DNA of 64,000 bases from Polyangiaceae bacterium (GTDB lineage: Bacteria; Myxococcota_A; Polyangia; Polyangiales; Polyangiaceae): assembly GCA_041389725.1 (NCBI GenBank), contig JAWKRG010000002.1, forward strand, positions 1,302,001-1,366,000. The letters run 5' to 3'. Positions 17,329 through 26,479 of this stretch are shown piece by piece (within the stretch, counting starts at the first letter, position 1; each line of letters starts with the position of its first letter). The position numbers and the translations under genes were made by a program. Below the pieces are notes generated by a model. It was not told the origin of the DNA, did no database searches, and saw only the letters and a list, made by a program, of their open reading frames with translations.

Positions 17329-18114
17329 CTAGCGTGCGTCCACCGTCATCACGGGCTCCAGGGGTGCGTTCAGCGCCCGTCGCGTCGCGTCACGCGCCTG
17401 CTCGAAGGCAAGCTTGCCGAGGTGAAGACGAAAGGGGCCAAGGCGTTGCAGGCCCATCACGACCAGGGCGTGGAGTCCCGCGCGACGTGGCGGCTTCAGG
17501 GAATCGCTGCCGCGACGGCGCCACGGAGATCGCGAGGCGAGGTGGTGATGCAGCACGCGTTCGCCGGGCGCCAGCCCTTCGATGCCCGGTCGGTCGAGCA
17601 CGCCCCCATCGAGCAGCGGGCGCCCCTGATGCCACAGGGGTTGGAACAAGCCCGGCAATGTGCAGGAAGCTTGGATGGCGGGCGCCAAGGGACCGCGATC
17701 GATCACGCGAGTGCGACGCGACAGCACGTCGAAAACGCTGACGATGGCAGGCGCGCGGCAGTCCTCGAAACGGCGCACGGGCAAGAGGTCCGCGAGCAGT
17801 TCGGAAAAAAGCCGCCCTTTCAATAGGCCGAGGCCCACGCCAGGATCCCAGAAGTCCTCGCGTTGCAGCTGCATCAAGACGTCGCGCTGGTGAACGCCAT
17901 CGACTCCTGCGGCCCAGAGCCCGCCCACCAAGGCGCCAGCGCTCGAGCCACTGACGCGTGCGGGCAATACCCCGGCGTCCTCCAACGCCACGAGCATGCC
18001 CGCATGCGCGAAGAACCCGAAGAACCCCGACGACATCGCCAGGCTGAAGTCGCCTTCGCTGAGCCACTCTCGCAGAGTCGGTGAAGCCACGACGTCAGAG
18101 CGTAGTCGACCCAT
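17329..18114 (-). CDS. Patatin-like phospholipase
   Basis: 261 residues from the ATG at 18114. The nucleophile elbow 'GSSAG' (56-60, Ser58) and the catalytic Asp in 'LLDGG' (167-171) give the Ser-Asp dyad of patatin-like lipid acyl hydrolases; an oxyanion-type glycine-rich segment 'MSSGFFGFFAHAG' (27-39) precedes the elbow. No signal peptide, so probably cytoplasmic or exported by another route. A TTG 18 bp upstream (18132) is an alternative start. It is divergent from the Uma2 gene, leaving only 46 bp between them. Confidence 0.82.
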   Translation of the reverse strand: MGRLRSDVVASPTLREWLSEGDFSLAMSSGFFGFFAHAGMLVALEDAGVLPARVSGSSAGALVGGLWAAGVDGVHQRDVLMQLQREDFWDPGVGLGLLKGRLFSELLADLLPVRRFEDCRAPAIVSVFDVLSRRTRVIDRGPLAPAIQASCTLPGLFQPLWHQGRPLLDGGVLDRPGIEGLAPGERVLHHHLASRSPWRRRGSDSLKPPRRAGLHALVVMGLQRLGPFRLHLGKLAFEQARDATRRALNAPLEPVMTVDAR

Positions 18115-18160
18115 GGGCGAAGTCGTGGACAAAGCGCGCGGCGTGGTACAATGCGACGTG

Positions 18161-18721
18161 ATGCAGGCGATGGACGTCCTTTCTCACGCGCGGCCACGGC
18201 TACTCAGCCGCGCAGAGTACGACCGCATGGTGGCCGAAGGGATGTTCGCGAACGAGCGGGTCGAGTTGATCCGAGGAATTCTGGTGGAGATGTCACCTAT
18301 TGGATCACGCCACGCAGATCCCGTGGACTACTTGAATCGACACTTCGTGCGCTCGCTAGGGGATGAAGCAGTGGTCCGAGTGCAGCAACCTTTCGCAGCC
18401 AGTGACGACTCGGAACCCGAACCTGATCTCGCGTTGGTTCCGCCGCGGCGCTACTCCGACTGCCATCCCGACCAGGCCTTTCTGATCATCGAAGTCTCGG
18501 ACGAATCCCTGGGCTACGACCGCGAAACCAAGGGCGCACTGTACGCCGCCAGCGGCGTGCCGGAGTACTGGATCGTGGACGTTCGCGGGCGAGTCGTGGA
18601 GGTTCACGACCGACCCCAGGGTGGTGTGTACGAGCGCGTTCAGCGCTTCACCGCCGGTGACCGGCTCGCTCCAGCCGCCTTTCCGGCTGCAGAGTTGCGG
18701 ATCGACGAACTGTTCGTTTGA
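18161..18721 (+). CDS. Uma2 (DUF820) family nuclease-like protein
   Basis: 186 residues. It shows the Uma2/DUF820 pattern: 'SRAEYDRMVAEGMF', 'RVELIRGILVEMSP', then the PD-(D/E)xK-like core 'EPEPDLALV' and 'FLIIEVSDESLGYDRETK', and 'SGVPEYWIVDV'. The family has a restriction-endonuclease fold and is often expanded in myxobacteria and cyanobacteria; the substrate is unknown and many members are stand-alone, as here. A second ATG lies nine bases inside. It has no partner gene. Confidence 0.85.
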   Translation: MQAMDVLSHARPRLLSRAEYDRMVAEGMFANERVELIRGILVEMSPIGSRHADPVDYLNRHFVRSLGDEAVVRVQQPFAASDDSEPEPDLALVPPRRYSDCHPDQAFLIIEVSDESLGYDRETKGALYAASGVPEYWIVDVRGRVVEVHDRPQGGVYERVQRFTAGDRLAPAAFPAAELRIDELFV

Positions 18722-18799
18722 GCGCACCCTCGAGCTTGCAGTTGCCGCGACGCACAACGCGCCTGGCTTGCATTCAACGTCATCACCTGCGCCCAGCCG

Positions 18800-19417
18800 T
18801 CAGGCGTACGGTTTCGAGGCGCCAGTCATCCAATCCGCCAACGTCCGGCCACCCCAGCGCAGCAGCGTGATGATCGGTCCGGCTGCGAAGAGTCCCATAG
18901 GCAGCGCAATGGTCTTGGCCATGAGCAGGTAGCACACCGCTGAAAGCGCGAGTCGCAGTGCCGCGAGTATCGGCGCACGCGTATCCACGGTGGGGGCGAA
19001 GCGGCCGCTGACGAAGCGATACTCACATGGCGTGTGCTTCTGTGCGAAGAACTCCGAAATCCGGCTGGCAACGGTGGCGGCCTCGCACCCCGAGTCGAGC
19101 GCCAAGACGATACTCTGTTGCGCAGAGCGGATTGCGAGCGTCGAACCAGCCTGGTCGATTCGCGCAGCGGCGGCGAGGGGAAGCTCCGCAATGCTGCGCC
19201 AAGCACGGAGCCCACGGCTGCGTAGCACGCGGAACGTGCCGTCCTCGGTGGCGACCGCGTACTTGTCGTCGGTGGCACACCGCGCGCACAACCCAACCAG
19301 AGCCGCGATGGCGGCGTAGCGCAGGTCCCATCCCGCCAGCGCCAACACGGCCAAGGACCAGGGAACACCGGAACGCAGCCGCGACAGGATCAGTGAATGC
19401 CGGCGCTCAGAAGTCAT
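18800..19417 (-). CDS. Hypothetical membrane protein
   Basis: 205 residues. Two hydrophobic stretches near the N-terminus (about 20-47) and two near the C-terminus (about 150-185) flank a soluble region of about 100 residues containing 'YAVATEDGTFRVLRSRG', which reads like a PH-like membrane-associated domain. No family is assigned. The start at 19417 is the first ATG after unrelated sequence. It is convergent with the Uma2 gene. Confidence 0.6.
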   Translation of the reverse strand: MTSERRHSLILSRLRSGVPWSLAVLALAGWDLRYAAIAALVGLCARCATDDKYAVATEDGTFRVLRSRGLRAWRSIAELPLAAAARIDQAGSTLAIRSAQQSIVLALDSGCEAATVASRISEFFAQKHTPCEYRFVSGRFAPTVDTRAPILAALRLALSAVCYLLMAKTIALPMGLFAAGPIITLLRWGGRTLADWMTGASKPYA

Positions 19418-19663
19418 CACGAAACGCCCTGGAACTGCATACGTCCTGACATGCGGCACCCATCGGCCGTTCTGCGAACCGGTTGCGTTCAACGGTGTCG
19501 AAACCGGTCGGTCCGCATCGGGCGCGTTCTGCCAACGGGACGGACTCGTCGGCGCGAATCGGCCCAGGTTCCCAGCACTCGTGCACCAGTACTTCCCGCA
19601 GTGGTGTACGCTGGCGTAGCAGCGGTGGGCGACCAGCTGGAAAGAGCGAGCGACGGGGAGAGC

Positions 19664-20548
19664 GTGCCGGGCGCCCCGCGAGGTGCACCAGAACCAAAGT
19701 GGGTGCCTTGGGCGGCGGTGGCTTTCTGGCTCGCGCTAGCGCTAGCAGTGTTCCTCAGCGCTCCGGCGTACCTGGGTCTTGCCTTCGACCTGCCAGGCCT
19801 TGGATTGACTGCGGCGAAACTCACCTTTCTCACGACCGCGCTGTGGGTCGTGCCCGCGACTGCTGGCGTTGGATACTGGTTCGGTGGGCCAAGGCGCGCT
19901 GACAGAGTCCGGTTCGGCGTGTCGGTTCTGTTCCTCGGCGCCCTTGGCGTGGCCCTTGGTGGCCTAGTCGCGAAGCTGCTCTATCCCGACTACCCCTTCC
20001 GAGGCCCGCACGAGGCCATCACGAGTTCGTTTGCAGCTCCGGGACTACTGCTTCCGATCGTCTATCTCGCGCGGCGAATGGGTCGGCGCGCATCCCTACC
20101 TATTGCCCTCGCAACCGTCACGTTTGCTGCGGTAACGACGTGTAGCTACTCAGAGGCGGCCCTCGACCTGGAGGCTGCGCTGCCACTCTCCGCCACGAAC
20201 ATTGCGCGACTCCAGCACCAAGACATCCAAGACTTCGGGAACTACTACGTCCGGGCACACATCACGGCGGAACAGTTCGAGCAGTATGTGAAACGCTTGG
20301 GTCTGTCCAAGGAAACCACCACTTTCAGCTGCGTGCCGGGACCGTTCGAGGCTCTCGCGTGGCCAGGCGGCATTCCGGTGGGCGAGTGGCCGGCGCCGGA
20401 AGGCGAGCGCGAGGTCTGGAAGCTCGACGAAACCACGAGGATGAGCGACGAAGTGCAGTACCCCACGGGAAGGTCCGGCTGCGTGACACTCGCGACGTAC
20501 TACCAAGGCGTCGTACTCGCATGCCAACGCTGCGATTGGGGGATCTAG
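19664..20548 (+). CDS. Hypothetical membrane protein
   Basis: 294 residues from a GTG preceded closely by GGGGAG. Four or five helices lie in residues about 14-165 ('AVAFWLALALAVFL', 'LTFLTTALWVVPATAGVGYWF', 'VSVLFLGALGVALGGLV', 'GLLLPIVYLA'), then a soluble C-terminal domain of about 130 residues with four cysteines, the last two as 'CQRC' near the end. No family recognised. Alternative GTG starts at 19601 and 19625 remain possible, since the frame is open to 19397. It is convergent with the next gene. Confidence 0.6.
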   Translation: MPGAPRGAPEPKWVPWAAVAFWLALALAVFLSAPAYLGLAFDLPGLGLTAAKLTFLTTALWVVPATAGVGYWFGGPRRADRVRFGVSVLFLGALGVALGGLVAKLLYPDYPFRGPHEAITSSFAAPGLLLPIVYLARRMGRRASLPIALATVTFAAVTTCSYSEAALDLEAALPLSATNIARLQHQDIQDFGNYYVRAHITAEQFEQYVKRLGLSKETTTFSCVPGPFEALAWPGGIPVGEWPAPEGEREVWKLDETTRMSDEVQYPTGRSGCVTLATYYQGVVLACQRCDWGI

Positions 20549-20571
20549 CGGACGTGCCGCGGCGGCCAGCC

Positions 20572-21105
20572 TCAGCCGGACACCGATCGCAGGCCTTCGA
20601 CTCTTGCGCTCAGTTCGTCGACGATGGCGCGGACGTCGCCGGCTGAGCCGTAGCGGGCCAAGACGAGTTCCGCCCGCAGGTGCTCGGCTGCTTCAGCTAG
20701 CTCCGCAAGTTGCTGCACGTCGCGCTCACAAGCGCGGCCGAGGCGTTCCGCAACTTCGGAGCCGGGGGCGGCGCGCGCCAGTTCGGCCTGCAACGCACGA
20801 CTGCGCTCGGCAATGCGCTGCACGTCGCGGATCAACGCCTCGGTGAGCGCGCCGTCCAGATAGTCGTCGAGCTCCGTCCCTCGCGCTGCCGCATCGCATT
20901 CGTCGAGCGCCGTGATGATGCGACGCACCGTGGGATCCCTGGCCGCACTTTCCTGTTCGCCCATTTCGAACGGAAGCCACAGAGGCCACAAGAGCACCAG
21001 TGCCACTGCCGACGGCCAAGCAGTGCGCCCACGGCGCCACAGCGCCCACGCGCCCGAAGCGACTCCGACGCAGAGGTAGCTGAGGAATAGCGTGGTCGCA
21101 TTCAT
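20572..21105 (-). CDS. Small membrane protein with coiled-coil tail
   Basis: 177 residues. Two N-terminal helices (about 3-20 and 30-46) anchor an Ala/Glu/Arg-rich, strongly helical C-terminal half with heptad-like leucines (RIAERSRALQAELARA, LAELAEAAEHLRAEL), probably a coiled coil on one face of the membrane. Its ATG overlaps the stop of the upstream membrane protein by 4 bp (ATGA), so it is the last gene of the kinase-associated run that starts at 24048. Function unknown. Confidence 0.65.
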   Translation of the reverse strand: MNATTLFLSYLCVGVASGAWALWRRGRTAWPSAVALVLLWPLWLPFEMGEQESAARDPTVRRIITALDECDAAARGTELDDYLDGALTEALIRDVQRIAERSRALQAELARAAPGSEVAERLGRACERDVQQLAELAEAAEHLRAELVLARYGSAGDVRAIVDELSARVEGLRSVSG

Positions 21106-21737
21106 CGCGCGCCAAGATCGTCAGCCAGAGCGCCGAGCACGCCACCTTCGAGGCGGCCGTGCGCGAGGAGCGGTGCATGGGTGTCGCGAGGGTCACCGAT
21201 GTACGGCCGAAGCACCCACGCGGACTGCGCGGCGATGACGGCTGAGACCACTGCACCGAGGAGCAGCGATGCGCGGCGACCGGGTGCGGGACCCACCGCG
21301 CGTGACAAGAGCGCACCCGCGGACATGCCGGCCAAGGCGTAGGAAGCAGCGGCAGCTAAGCGCAACGGCGAGTAGCCGAGCCCCAGATCCGAGGAAAGCC
21401 ACAGCACCGGCGCCAGAGCGAGAAGCACTAGCGACGCTCGCGCGCCCGCCGAGAGCAACAATGCGAGGGCCGCAGACAGCGACCAACGCCGCCCGAAGCT
21501 CTGAGCAATGGCGTGGAGCGCGGGCCCGGCGACGGCAAGCGCGAGCAAGGTGGCCAAGGGGATCTTCAGCGCGGCAATTCCGATCTGCAGCCCACCGCGT
21601 TGTGCGCCGACCGCAGCTCCGAACACGCCGCCTCCCAACACGATGAAGACGAGACTTCGGGCCGCGATGCCCTTGCGTTCGTCAGCCTGCAGGCAAGAGT
21701 CGATCACGCTGGCAGGGTCCCCCAACAACTTGGTCAT
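21102..21737 (-). CDS. Polytopic membrane protein (Yip1-like architecture)
   Basis: 211 residues. After a short soluble N-terminus ('LLGDPASVIDSCLQADERKG') come about five hydrophobic helices ('FIVLGGGVFGAAVGAQRG', 'IPLATLLALAVAGPALHAIA', and others), an arrangement seen in Yip1/DUF1282-type membrane proteins. The segment 'GGVFGAAVGAQ....IPLATLLALA' closely parallels 'GLFGAAFGARYG....VPLAFVAIA' in the next upstream gene, so the two are diverged paralogues. It starts 5 bp after that gene and overlaps the following gene by 4 bp. Confidence 0.7.
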   Translation of the reverse strand: MTKLLGDPASVIDSCLQADERKGIAARSLVFIVLGGGVFGAAVGAQRGGLQIGIAALKIPLATLLALAVAGPALHAIAQSFGRRWSLSAALALLLSAGARASLVLLALAPVLWLSSDLGLGYSPLRLAAAASYALAGMSAGALLSRAVGPAPGRRASLLLGAVVSAVIAAQSAWVLRPYIGDPRDTHAPLLAHGRLEGGVLGALADDLGAR

Positions 21738-21742
21738 GTAGC

Positions 21743-22267
21743 TCACGTCGCACCTCCCAGCGCGGGCAACACGCCCCACCAAACTCGCGCGGCGAGCAAC
21801 AGGGCGAAGCCGTAGAAGGGCCAAGTGGCAAGCCGCACGCGCGTCGCGCCTGGCGATGCCACCGCCGATCGCACCTCTCTCGTCATCGTGCGCAGTCCAA
21901 GGCTCACGGCCAACGTCAGCCCACCCGCAGCGAAGAAGGCGCACATGCCTCGACTCTCCAGGGTCGTTCCGAACAGCAACATCCCGGGTGCCATGCCGCC
22001 GAGGAGTCTTCCCGCGTCTTCCACTCCGCTCACGGTGGCTTGCGCCAGCGCGCCAGCTTCGATCTCAGCCCCCAAGTGCCAGAGGGCTATGTAGAAGGCG
22101 GGCGCAGCGAAGCTGGCAATGGCCACGAACGCCAGCGGAACTCCTAGGGCATGTACCGCTGCGGCTAAGGGACCATAGCGCGCGCCGAATGCAGCGCCGA
22201 ATAGCCCCGCCAGCGCCAGTGCGCGCGCCAACCTTCGCATCCCTTGCCGTGCGTCGCGACCCAACAT
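21743..22267 (-). CDS. Polytopic membrane protein, paralogue of its neighbour
   Basis: 174 residues with about four helices and the same 'LFGAAFGARYG' and 'LGVPLAFVAIASFAAPAFYI' block as its downstream neighbour. It lies between the kinase gene and that neighbour, all on the minus strand. An alternative GTG start at 22438 would overlap the kinase stop by one base and add 57 residues rich in Ser/Thr/Gly/Ala with no clear structure; the ATG at 22267 is preferred because it begins just before the first helix. Function unknown. Confidence 0.65.
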   Translation of the reverse strand: MLGRDARQGMRRLARALALAGLFGAAFGARYGPLAAAVHALGVPLAFVAIASFAAPAFYIALWHLGAEIEAGALAQATVSGVEDAGRLLGGMAPGMLLFGTTLESRGMCAFFAAGGLTLAVSLGLRTMTREVRSAVASPGATRVRLATWPFYGFALLLAARVWWGVLPALGGAT

Positions 22268-22437
22268 GATCCCGGATGTACCAGCCGGCGATGCACGCCC
22301 CGCGCAGCCCGCGTGCAGAAACGATGGCGTGTTGGTGGAGGGCGAAGACGCCTTTTCCAAGCACCCGCCGGCAGTGAAAGCCTCAGCTAGCTGTCCCGGC
22401 GTGGTCACGGCGGTGCGGAACGTGCGGCTGCCGTGCA

Positions 22438-24048
22438 CTAGGCGCGGCGGTGTTGGAAGTCGATTGCGAGGGTCGCGCTGCTGCCCAGGCTGTGCGCGGG
22501 CGCGGGTTCATGTTCACGCAAGGCGCGACCAGGACCGTCCCACCACTTGGCAGCGTCCTCGCGGCGCCAGGCGCCGTAGAGGGGACTCTGTTCGAGGCGT
22601 TCGAGCACTTCCAGGGCCGACGCCGGCCGCGCTTCGACTTCTTTGGCCAACAGCTGCAGTACCAGCGCCTCGAGTTCGTCGGGGATGGGTTGCCCTAGGC
22701 GCTTGGACGGGGCCTCGGGCTGCAATGCAAGGTGCTTTGCGCAGACCTCGACGGGCGTCGGCCCGGTGAACACGTCGTGCCCGGTCAGCAAGAAGTAGGC
22801 GACGCAGCCGAGCGCGTAGAGGTCTCGCGCCGGCCCGTCCTCGGCGGCGCCCCGGATGACCTCGGGGGAGAGGTACATCGGCGTGCCGATGATGGTGCCC
22901 GTCGCCGACATGGACGCATCCCCGCCGTCATCCAGCTGCTTCACCAACCCGAAATCGACGACCACGGCGTGATCGTGCAGGCCGCCATGATTGGTCAACA
23001 TCACGTTGGCAGGCTTGATGTCACGATGGATCAACCCCAGTGCGTGCGCCTCGGCCAGAGCTCCCGCAACCTGATGAAGGACATGAGCGACGCGGGCGGG
23101 CGGCATGGGCCCATCTTCTGCTACGACCTCGGCGAGGCTGGCACCTTCGAGCAGCTCCATCGCGTAGTAGAACAGTCCGTCCGCCGTGCGGCCATAGTCG
23201 AAGATGCGAACCGTGTTCGGATGTGACAGGCGCGCCGTGGTTTGCACCTCTCTTTCGAAGCGGGCCACCGCCTCTTCGCCTACCAGCTCTGGCAAAAGCA
23301 GCTTGATGGCGGTAGCACGCCGTAGCATGGCGTGCGTCGCCCGGTACACGACGCCCATCCCACCCTGCCCGAGCTTTTCTTCCAGGGTGTACTGACCGAG
23401 CTGGCGAGCGGCTCGCACGTCCCGACGCAACCCGTAGATCACCGCCGACACCGAGGATGCGGTCGCGACGATGACGACCCACCACGTTGCGACACTGGCC
23501 ATTCCGATCCCGATGATGGCGTCCGCCGACGTCTGCACGCTTCCCCGCGCCGACGCGGACGCCTCGACGAGTCGGGGATCCATTGGAACCAAGATGACCC
23601 ACGCGCCAGCGATCAACGGGATCGCCAGTGAGGTTCCGAGCAAGGCCGTCCAGCGCCAGGAGCTGGGCACGTGGACCGCGTGGCCGAGCAGAAACACGCC
23701 GAAGGCCAGCAAGAGCGTCATTTCCGGTCGGAAGGCCTGAGGGATCCCCACCGCCATCACGGCGTACAGCGAGCACACCACGAACAATCCCACCAGCTCG
23801 ATGATCTGGATTCGACGCTTGGGATGTTCCCCCGATCGGCAACTCAGCCACATGGCCACGGAGGCGCCGACGCCGAGGTAGTGGCTGATCATCGACGCGT
23901 GCACGAGGCGCTGCGGTCGTCCAACCGCCAACACGGCAGCAACCCGCATCGCAACGAACGCGAGGCCAATCAGGGCCAGCACCAAACCCAGATTGGCGAC
24001 GCGCCGCTGGAGCAGGGCGCGACCAACCTTCGAGGTCGTGGTCGTCAA
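22438..24048 (-). CDS. Membrane-anchored serine/threonine protein kinase
   Basis: 536 residues. Six hydrophobic helices fill residues about 18-208, followed by a complete Hanks-type kinase domain (about 220-490): glycine loop 'LGQGGMGVVY' (226-235), catalytic Lys249 in 'AIKLL', 'HRDIKPAN' (341-348), 'DFG' (365-367) and 'GTPMYLSPE'. All key residues are intact, so it should be active. The arrangement is unusual: most bacterial kinases of this family carry the kinase first and the membrane helix after. The start is a TTG with GGAGA five bases upstream. The membrane part may sense signals in the lipid or periplasm; substrates may include the small membrane proteins encoded next to it. Confidence 0.9.
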   Translation of the reverse strand: MTTTTSKVGRALLQRRVANLGLVLALIGLAFVAMRVAAVLAVGRPQRLVHASMISHYLGVGASVAMWLSCRSGEHPKRRIQIIELVGLFVVCSLYAVMAVGIPQAFRPEMTLLLAFGVFLLGHAVHVPSSWRWTALLGTSLAIPLIAGAWVILVPMDPRLVEASASARGSVQTSADAIIGIGMASVATWWVVIVATASSVSAVIYGLRRDVRAARQLGQYTLEEKLGQGGMGVVYRATHAMLRRATAIKLLLPELVGEEAVARFEREVQTTARLSHPNTVRIFDYGRTADGLFYYAMELLEGASLAEVVAEDGPMPPARVAHVLHQVAGALAEAHALGLIHRDIKPANVMLTNHGGLHDHAVVVDFGLVKQLDDGGDASMSATGTIIGTPMYLSPEVIRGAAEDGPARDLYALGCVAYFLLTGHDVFTGPTPVEVCAKHLALQPEAPSKRLGQPIPDELEALVLQLLAKEVEARPASALEVLERLEQSPLYGAWRREDAAKWWDGPGRALREHEPAPAHSLGSSATLAIDFQHRRA

Positions 24049-24199
24049 TTCTCCATCTCCGGCCTGCGGCCGAAGCTCCGAGCGGGCATCATGCGTGGTT
24101 CAACCCGTGCTGGCAAGGCGCGGTCGAGGGGGTCACCATGCGCTGCAGGCGAGCCGCTCGATTGCACAATTTTGACTCCGGTCAATCGCGCGGCGCGAT

Positions 24200-24213
24200 G
24201 GCGCTTTCGCGCC
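24200..24213 (-). terminator. Short GAAA-tetraloop hairpin
   Basis: On the minus strand GGCGC-GAAA-GCGCC forms a 5-bp stem with a stable GNRA-type loop directly after the stop codon (24214) of the FlgO/TonB-C-like lipoprotein gene. It may mark the transcript end; no T-tract. Confidence 0.35.
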
Positions 24214-25539
24214 CTAGTCCGGATAGCGAATGCCGATGCGCAGCGTGGCGCCTTCGCTGTTGCCAGGGCAGCCGAACACACCGCGGGCCAGCGCCTTGTC
24301 CAGGCACTGCATGACAGTGTTCGCCGCACCTGACGTCACTTTGGCTGCAGCGACGTGGCCCGTGGAGTCGACGGATAGCTCTGCGGTCAGTTGCGTGCCG
24401 GCCTTCACTTTGCAGCGAGCAAGCGGCGCCGATAGCGCGTCGAGATTGTCCACCACTAGTCTCTGCTCGGAGCGATAGCGAGTCTTGCCGCCGTCCTGGT
24501 ATTTGACGGAGTCCCAGTCCGCCTCAGCGAACAAGCCTTCGACATCGATGACACGCAGTCTCGGTCGTGGCCGACCAGCTATGTCCGGGGCCTCGTAGCT
24601 CACGTTGACCTTTCGTCGACCGCTGCGCACCGAAACGCCAGCCGACTTGACCAGCGCTGCGCACAAGCAGGCTTCGCGCTTGCCGCGAACAGTACTCGCG
24701 GTCCGGGCCTCAGGCAGCTCGCAGCGACTGCCATCGACGAGCGCCGTCTCGGATCCTTCGTCGACGCCCGTGAAGCACGCCGTCAGTTCCTTGCTGACGT
24801 CGAGCCACGCCTGGCTCTCCTTGCGGCACTTGAAGAAGGACTCCTTCTCGCAGATCTTCAGCGCGCCCGCGGTTTGCTCCCCTTGCGGACCGGCGGACGA
24901 ACCCAAGCCACCCAGCACGCCAGCATCCGGGCTGAGCTTGCGTAGCGAGGCAAAGCTCGCGCCGTAGGCCTGCATGCGGTCAGCCTTCGAATCCCAGGGC
25001 GCCGCGAAGGACTCGCTCGTTCCGTATCGGTTCAACTGTACCCAAAGCTCGGAGCCGCGCTGCTTCGGACCATGCACGAACATGACCTCGCTCCAGCGCC
25101 AACCCTTGTTGCGCGCGCGGCGGGACAAGGGCGTTTCGTCGTACGCGCAAGCTTGGCCAGCGGAGTTCACCGCCCTGAGCTGCGCGTCCACTTCGCTTAG
25201 GGAGATCAACTCATGGTCCGACGCCAGCGCGGTCAAGCGTCGAAACAGCTCGTTGCGCAACTGCGCACGCTCGTCGCGGAAAAGCTCGGAGTCTTCGATG
25301 GGCAGCACGGCAAGCTTGGGGCGCTTCTCACTCGGCGCGGCCGCAGTTGGCGCCGCTCCCGACAACACGGGTGCGACGTAGGACGGCTGCGCTGGCGACG
25401 CCGCGGGTGCGGACGCCGGACAAGTCGGACACCGCGGCGCACAGCCACTCGCGAGCCCGAAGGCAATGGTCGAGACGACAAGGGACATTGATTGCGGCCG
25501 CGACGGCAGCCCGCGACCCGCTAGCCAGTTCATTCGCAT
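24214..25539 (-). CDS. Lipoprotein with AgmX/TonB-C-like C-terminal domain
   Basis: 441 residues from the ATG at 25539. The signal sequence ends at lipobox LASGC (near residue 33), then a Pro/Ala linker. Residues about 70-180 begin 'KLAVLPIEDSELF', a strand-helix pattern like FlgO/CsgG-type lipoproteins. The end ('LTAELSVDSTGHVAAAKV....NTVMQCLDKALARGVF') matches the AgmX/PglI or TonB C-terminal pattern common in gliding myxobacteria, in which a beta-strand couples to outer-membrane partners. It also has cysteine pairs in the middle (CEKESFFKC, CLCAAL). Start not certain: 25533 or 25488 are alternatives. It is divergent from the pilin-like cluster. Confidence 0.7.
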   Translation of the reverse strand: MRMNWLAGRGLPSRPQSMSLVVSTIAFGLASGCAPRCPTCPASAPAASPAQPSYVAPVLSGAAPTAAAPSEKRPKLAVLPIEDSELFRDERAQLRNELFRRLTALASDHELISLSEVDAQLRAVNSAGQACAYDETPLSRRARNKGWRWSEVMFVHGPKQRGSELWVQLNRYGTSESFAAPWDSKADRMQAYGASFASLRKLSPDAGVLGGLGSSAGPQGEQTAGALKICEKESFFKCRKESQAWLDVSKELTACFTGVDEGSETALVDGSRCELPEARTASTVRGKREACLCAALVKSAGVSVRSGRRKVNVSYEAPDIAGRPRPRLRVIDVEGLFAEADWDSVKYQDGGKTRYRSEQRLVVDNLDALSAPLARCKVKAGTQLTAELSVDSTGHVAAAKVTSGAANTVMQCLDKALARGVFGCPGNSEGATLRIGIRYPD

Positions 25540-25638
25540 TGGGTGCGCAGGTAACAGACGTGTTTGCGTGAACCAAACGACGAAGGCTGCGCCCGGCCTC
25601 CACACCTCGCGCGTGGGCTGTCGTGTTGGAGGTGTCAG

Positions 25639-25648
25639 TGACATGTCA
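25639..25648. promoter_or_regulatory. Perfect palindrome in divergent intergenic region
   Basis: TGACATGTCA is a 10-bp perfect palindrome in the 215-bp gap between the lipoprotein gene (start 25539, minus) and the Flp-like gene (start 25755, plus). Its position suits an operator for either gene. No promoter consensus is identified around it. Confidence 0.3.
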
Positions 25649-25754
25649 TGACGGAGCCACTCTCGTAAGCATTCGAGACCGCTAGGGAATCCGCCGCGAC
25701 ACTGTCGCGCCCGCATGGGCCTGAAGCCTCAAATCCGCTGGTGCTGCAATTGGA

Positions 25755-26003
25755 ATGGTCGTTGCACCTCGCGTGGGCATGCGAAGGTCGACAGCTCGCT
25801 CGCAGCTTCTGCCCCCTCGTCGCAGATTCGCTCGGCTCCTGAGGAGGCTGTACCGAGATCAGAGAGGCGTGGTGACCACCGAGTACGCGACCCTCCTGGG
25901 CGTCGTAGTGATCGTCATGTCCTCGGCGGTAATCAGTTGGGGGCCCGCCCTCGTCCACAGCTTCAGCCACACGCGCAGCGTTCTCGTGGCGCCGGTGCCG
26001 TGA
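25755..26003 (+). CDS. Flp-type (type IVb) pilin-like protein
   Basis: 82 residues. A basic leader of about 38 residues ends 'RDQRG', followed by 'VVTTEYATLLGVVVIVMSS', the prepilin-peptidase site with Glu at position +5 and a single hydrophobic helix, the pattern of Flp/TadE pseudopilins. The mature part is only about 44 residues. The start may be the ATG at 25779. Its stop overlaps the next ATG (TGATG). It is the first gene of a tightly packed cluster. No TadA ATPase or TadBC is in the window, so the export machinery must be elsewhere. Confidence 0.75.
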   Translation: MVVAPRVGMRRSTARSQLLPPRRRFARLLRRLYRDQRGVVTTEYATLLGVVVIVMSSAVISWGPALVHSFSHTRSVLVAPVP

Positions 26004-26479
26004 TGCGTGGATCGGGGGACTTGATTACCGACCGACGGGGGGCGGTCTACGTGGAGTTCCTGGGCGCGATCATGCCGGTGCTCCTGACCTTCTTCTGCAT
26101 TGCGCAGCTCGCTGACAATTTCACCGCCACACTGGTGGCCAAGCACGCGGCCTATCGCACCGCGCGCGCAGGGGCAGTCGTCTTTCCGGACGACCCCGCA
26201 AACTACGACGCGGTTTCCAAAATCGAGGAGGTCAGGACGGCTGGCCTGTTGGTCCTGAGCGCAAAGCGAACGATCCAGAATGCCGAAATCGAGTTCCCAG
26301 CTGGAACCGAGCCGACGCGTGGGCAGCCCGTAGAGGTCGTGATCCAAGCCGAAACCCGGTGTGTCTTCCCCATGGCCAACCGCATTCTCTGCTCGGGCTT
26401 CTTCAACCCCGTGAAGCGGATCCGAGTGACGTCCAACATGCCCGCCCACGCGGCGGAATACCAGTACGGGAGGGAGTAG
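26003..26479 (+). CDS. TadE-like pseudopilin
   Basis: 158 residues. N-terminal 'LITDRRGAVYVEFLGAIMPVLLTFFCIAQLADN' has the pseudopilin cleavage motif (Gly, then Ala-Val-Tyr-Val-Glu, Glu at +5) and one long helix, as in TadE/TadF; a small beta-rich ectodomain with two cysteines follows. It overlaps both neighbours (TGATG upstream, TAGTG downstream), so it is translated together with them. In Tad systems TadE and TadF are minor pilins needed for pilus assembly. Confidence 0.75.
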   Translation: MRGSGDLITDRRGAVYVEFLGAIMPVLLTFFCIAQLADNFTATLVAKHAAYRTARAGAVVFPDDPANYDAVSKIEEVRTAGLLVLSAKRTIQNAEIEFPAGTEPTRGQPVEVVIQAETRCVFPMANRILCSGFFNPVKRIRVTSNMPAHAAEYQYGRE

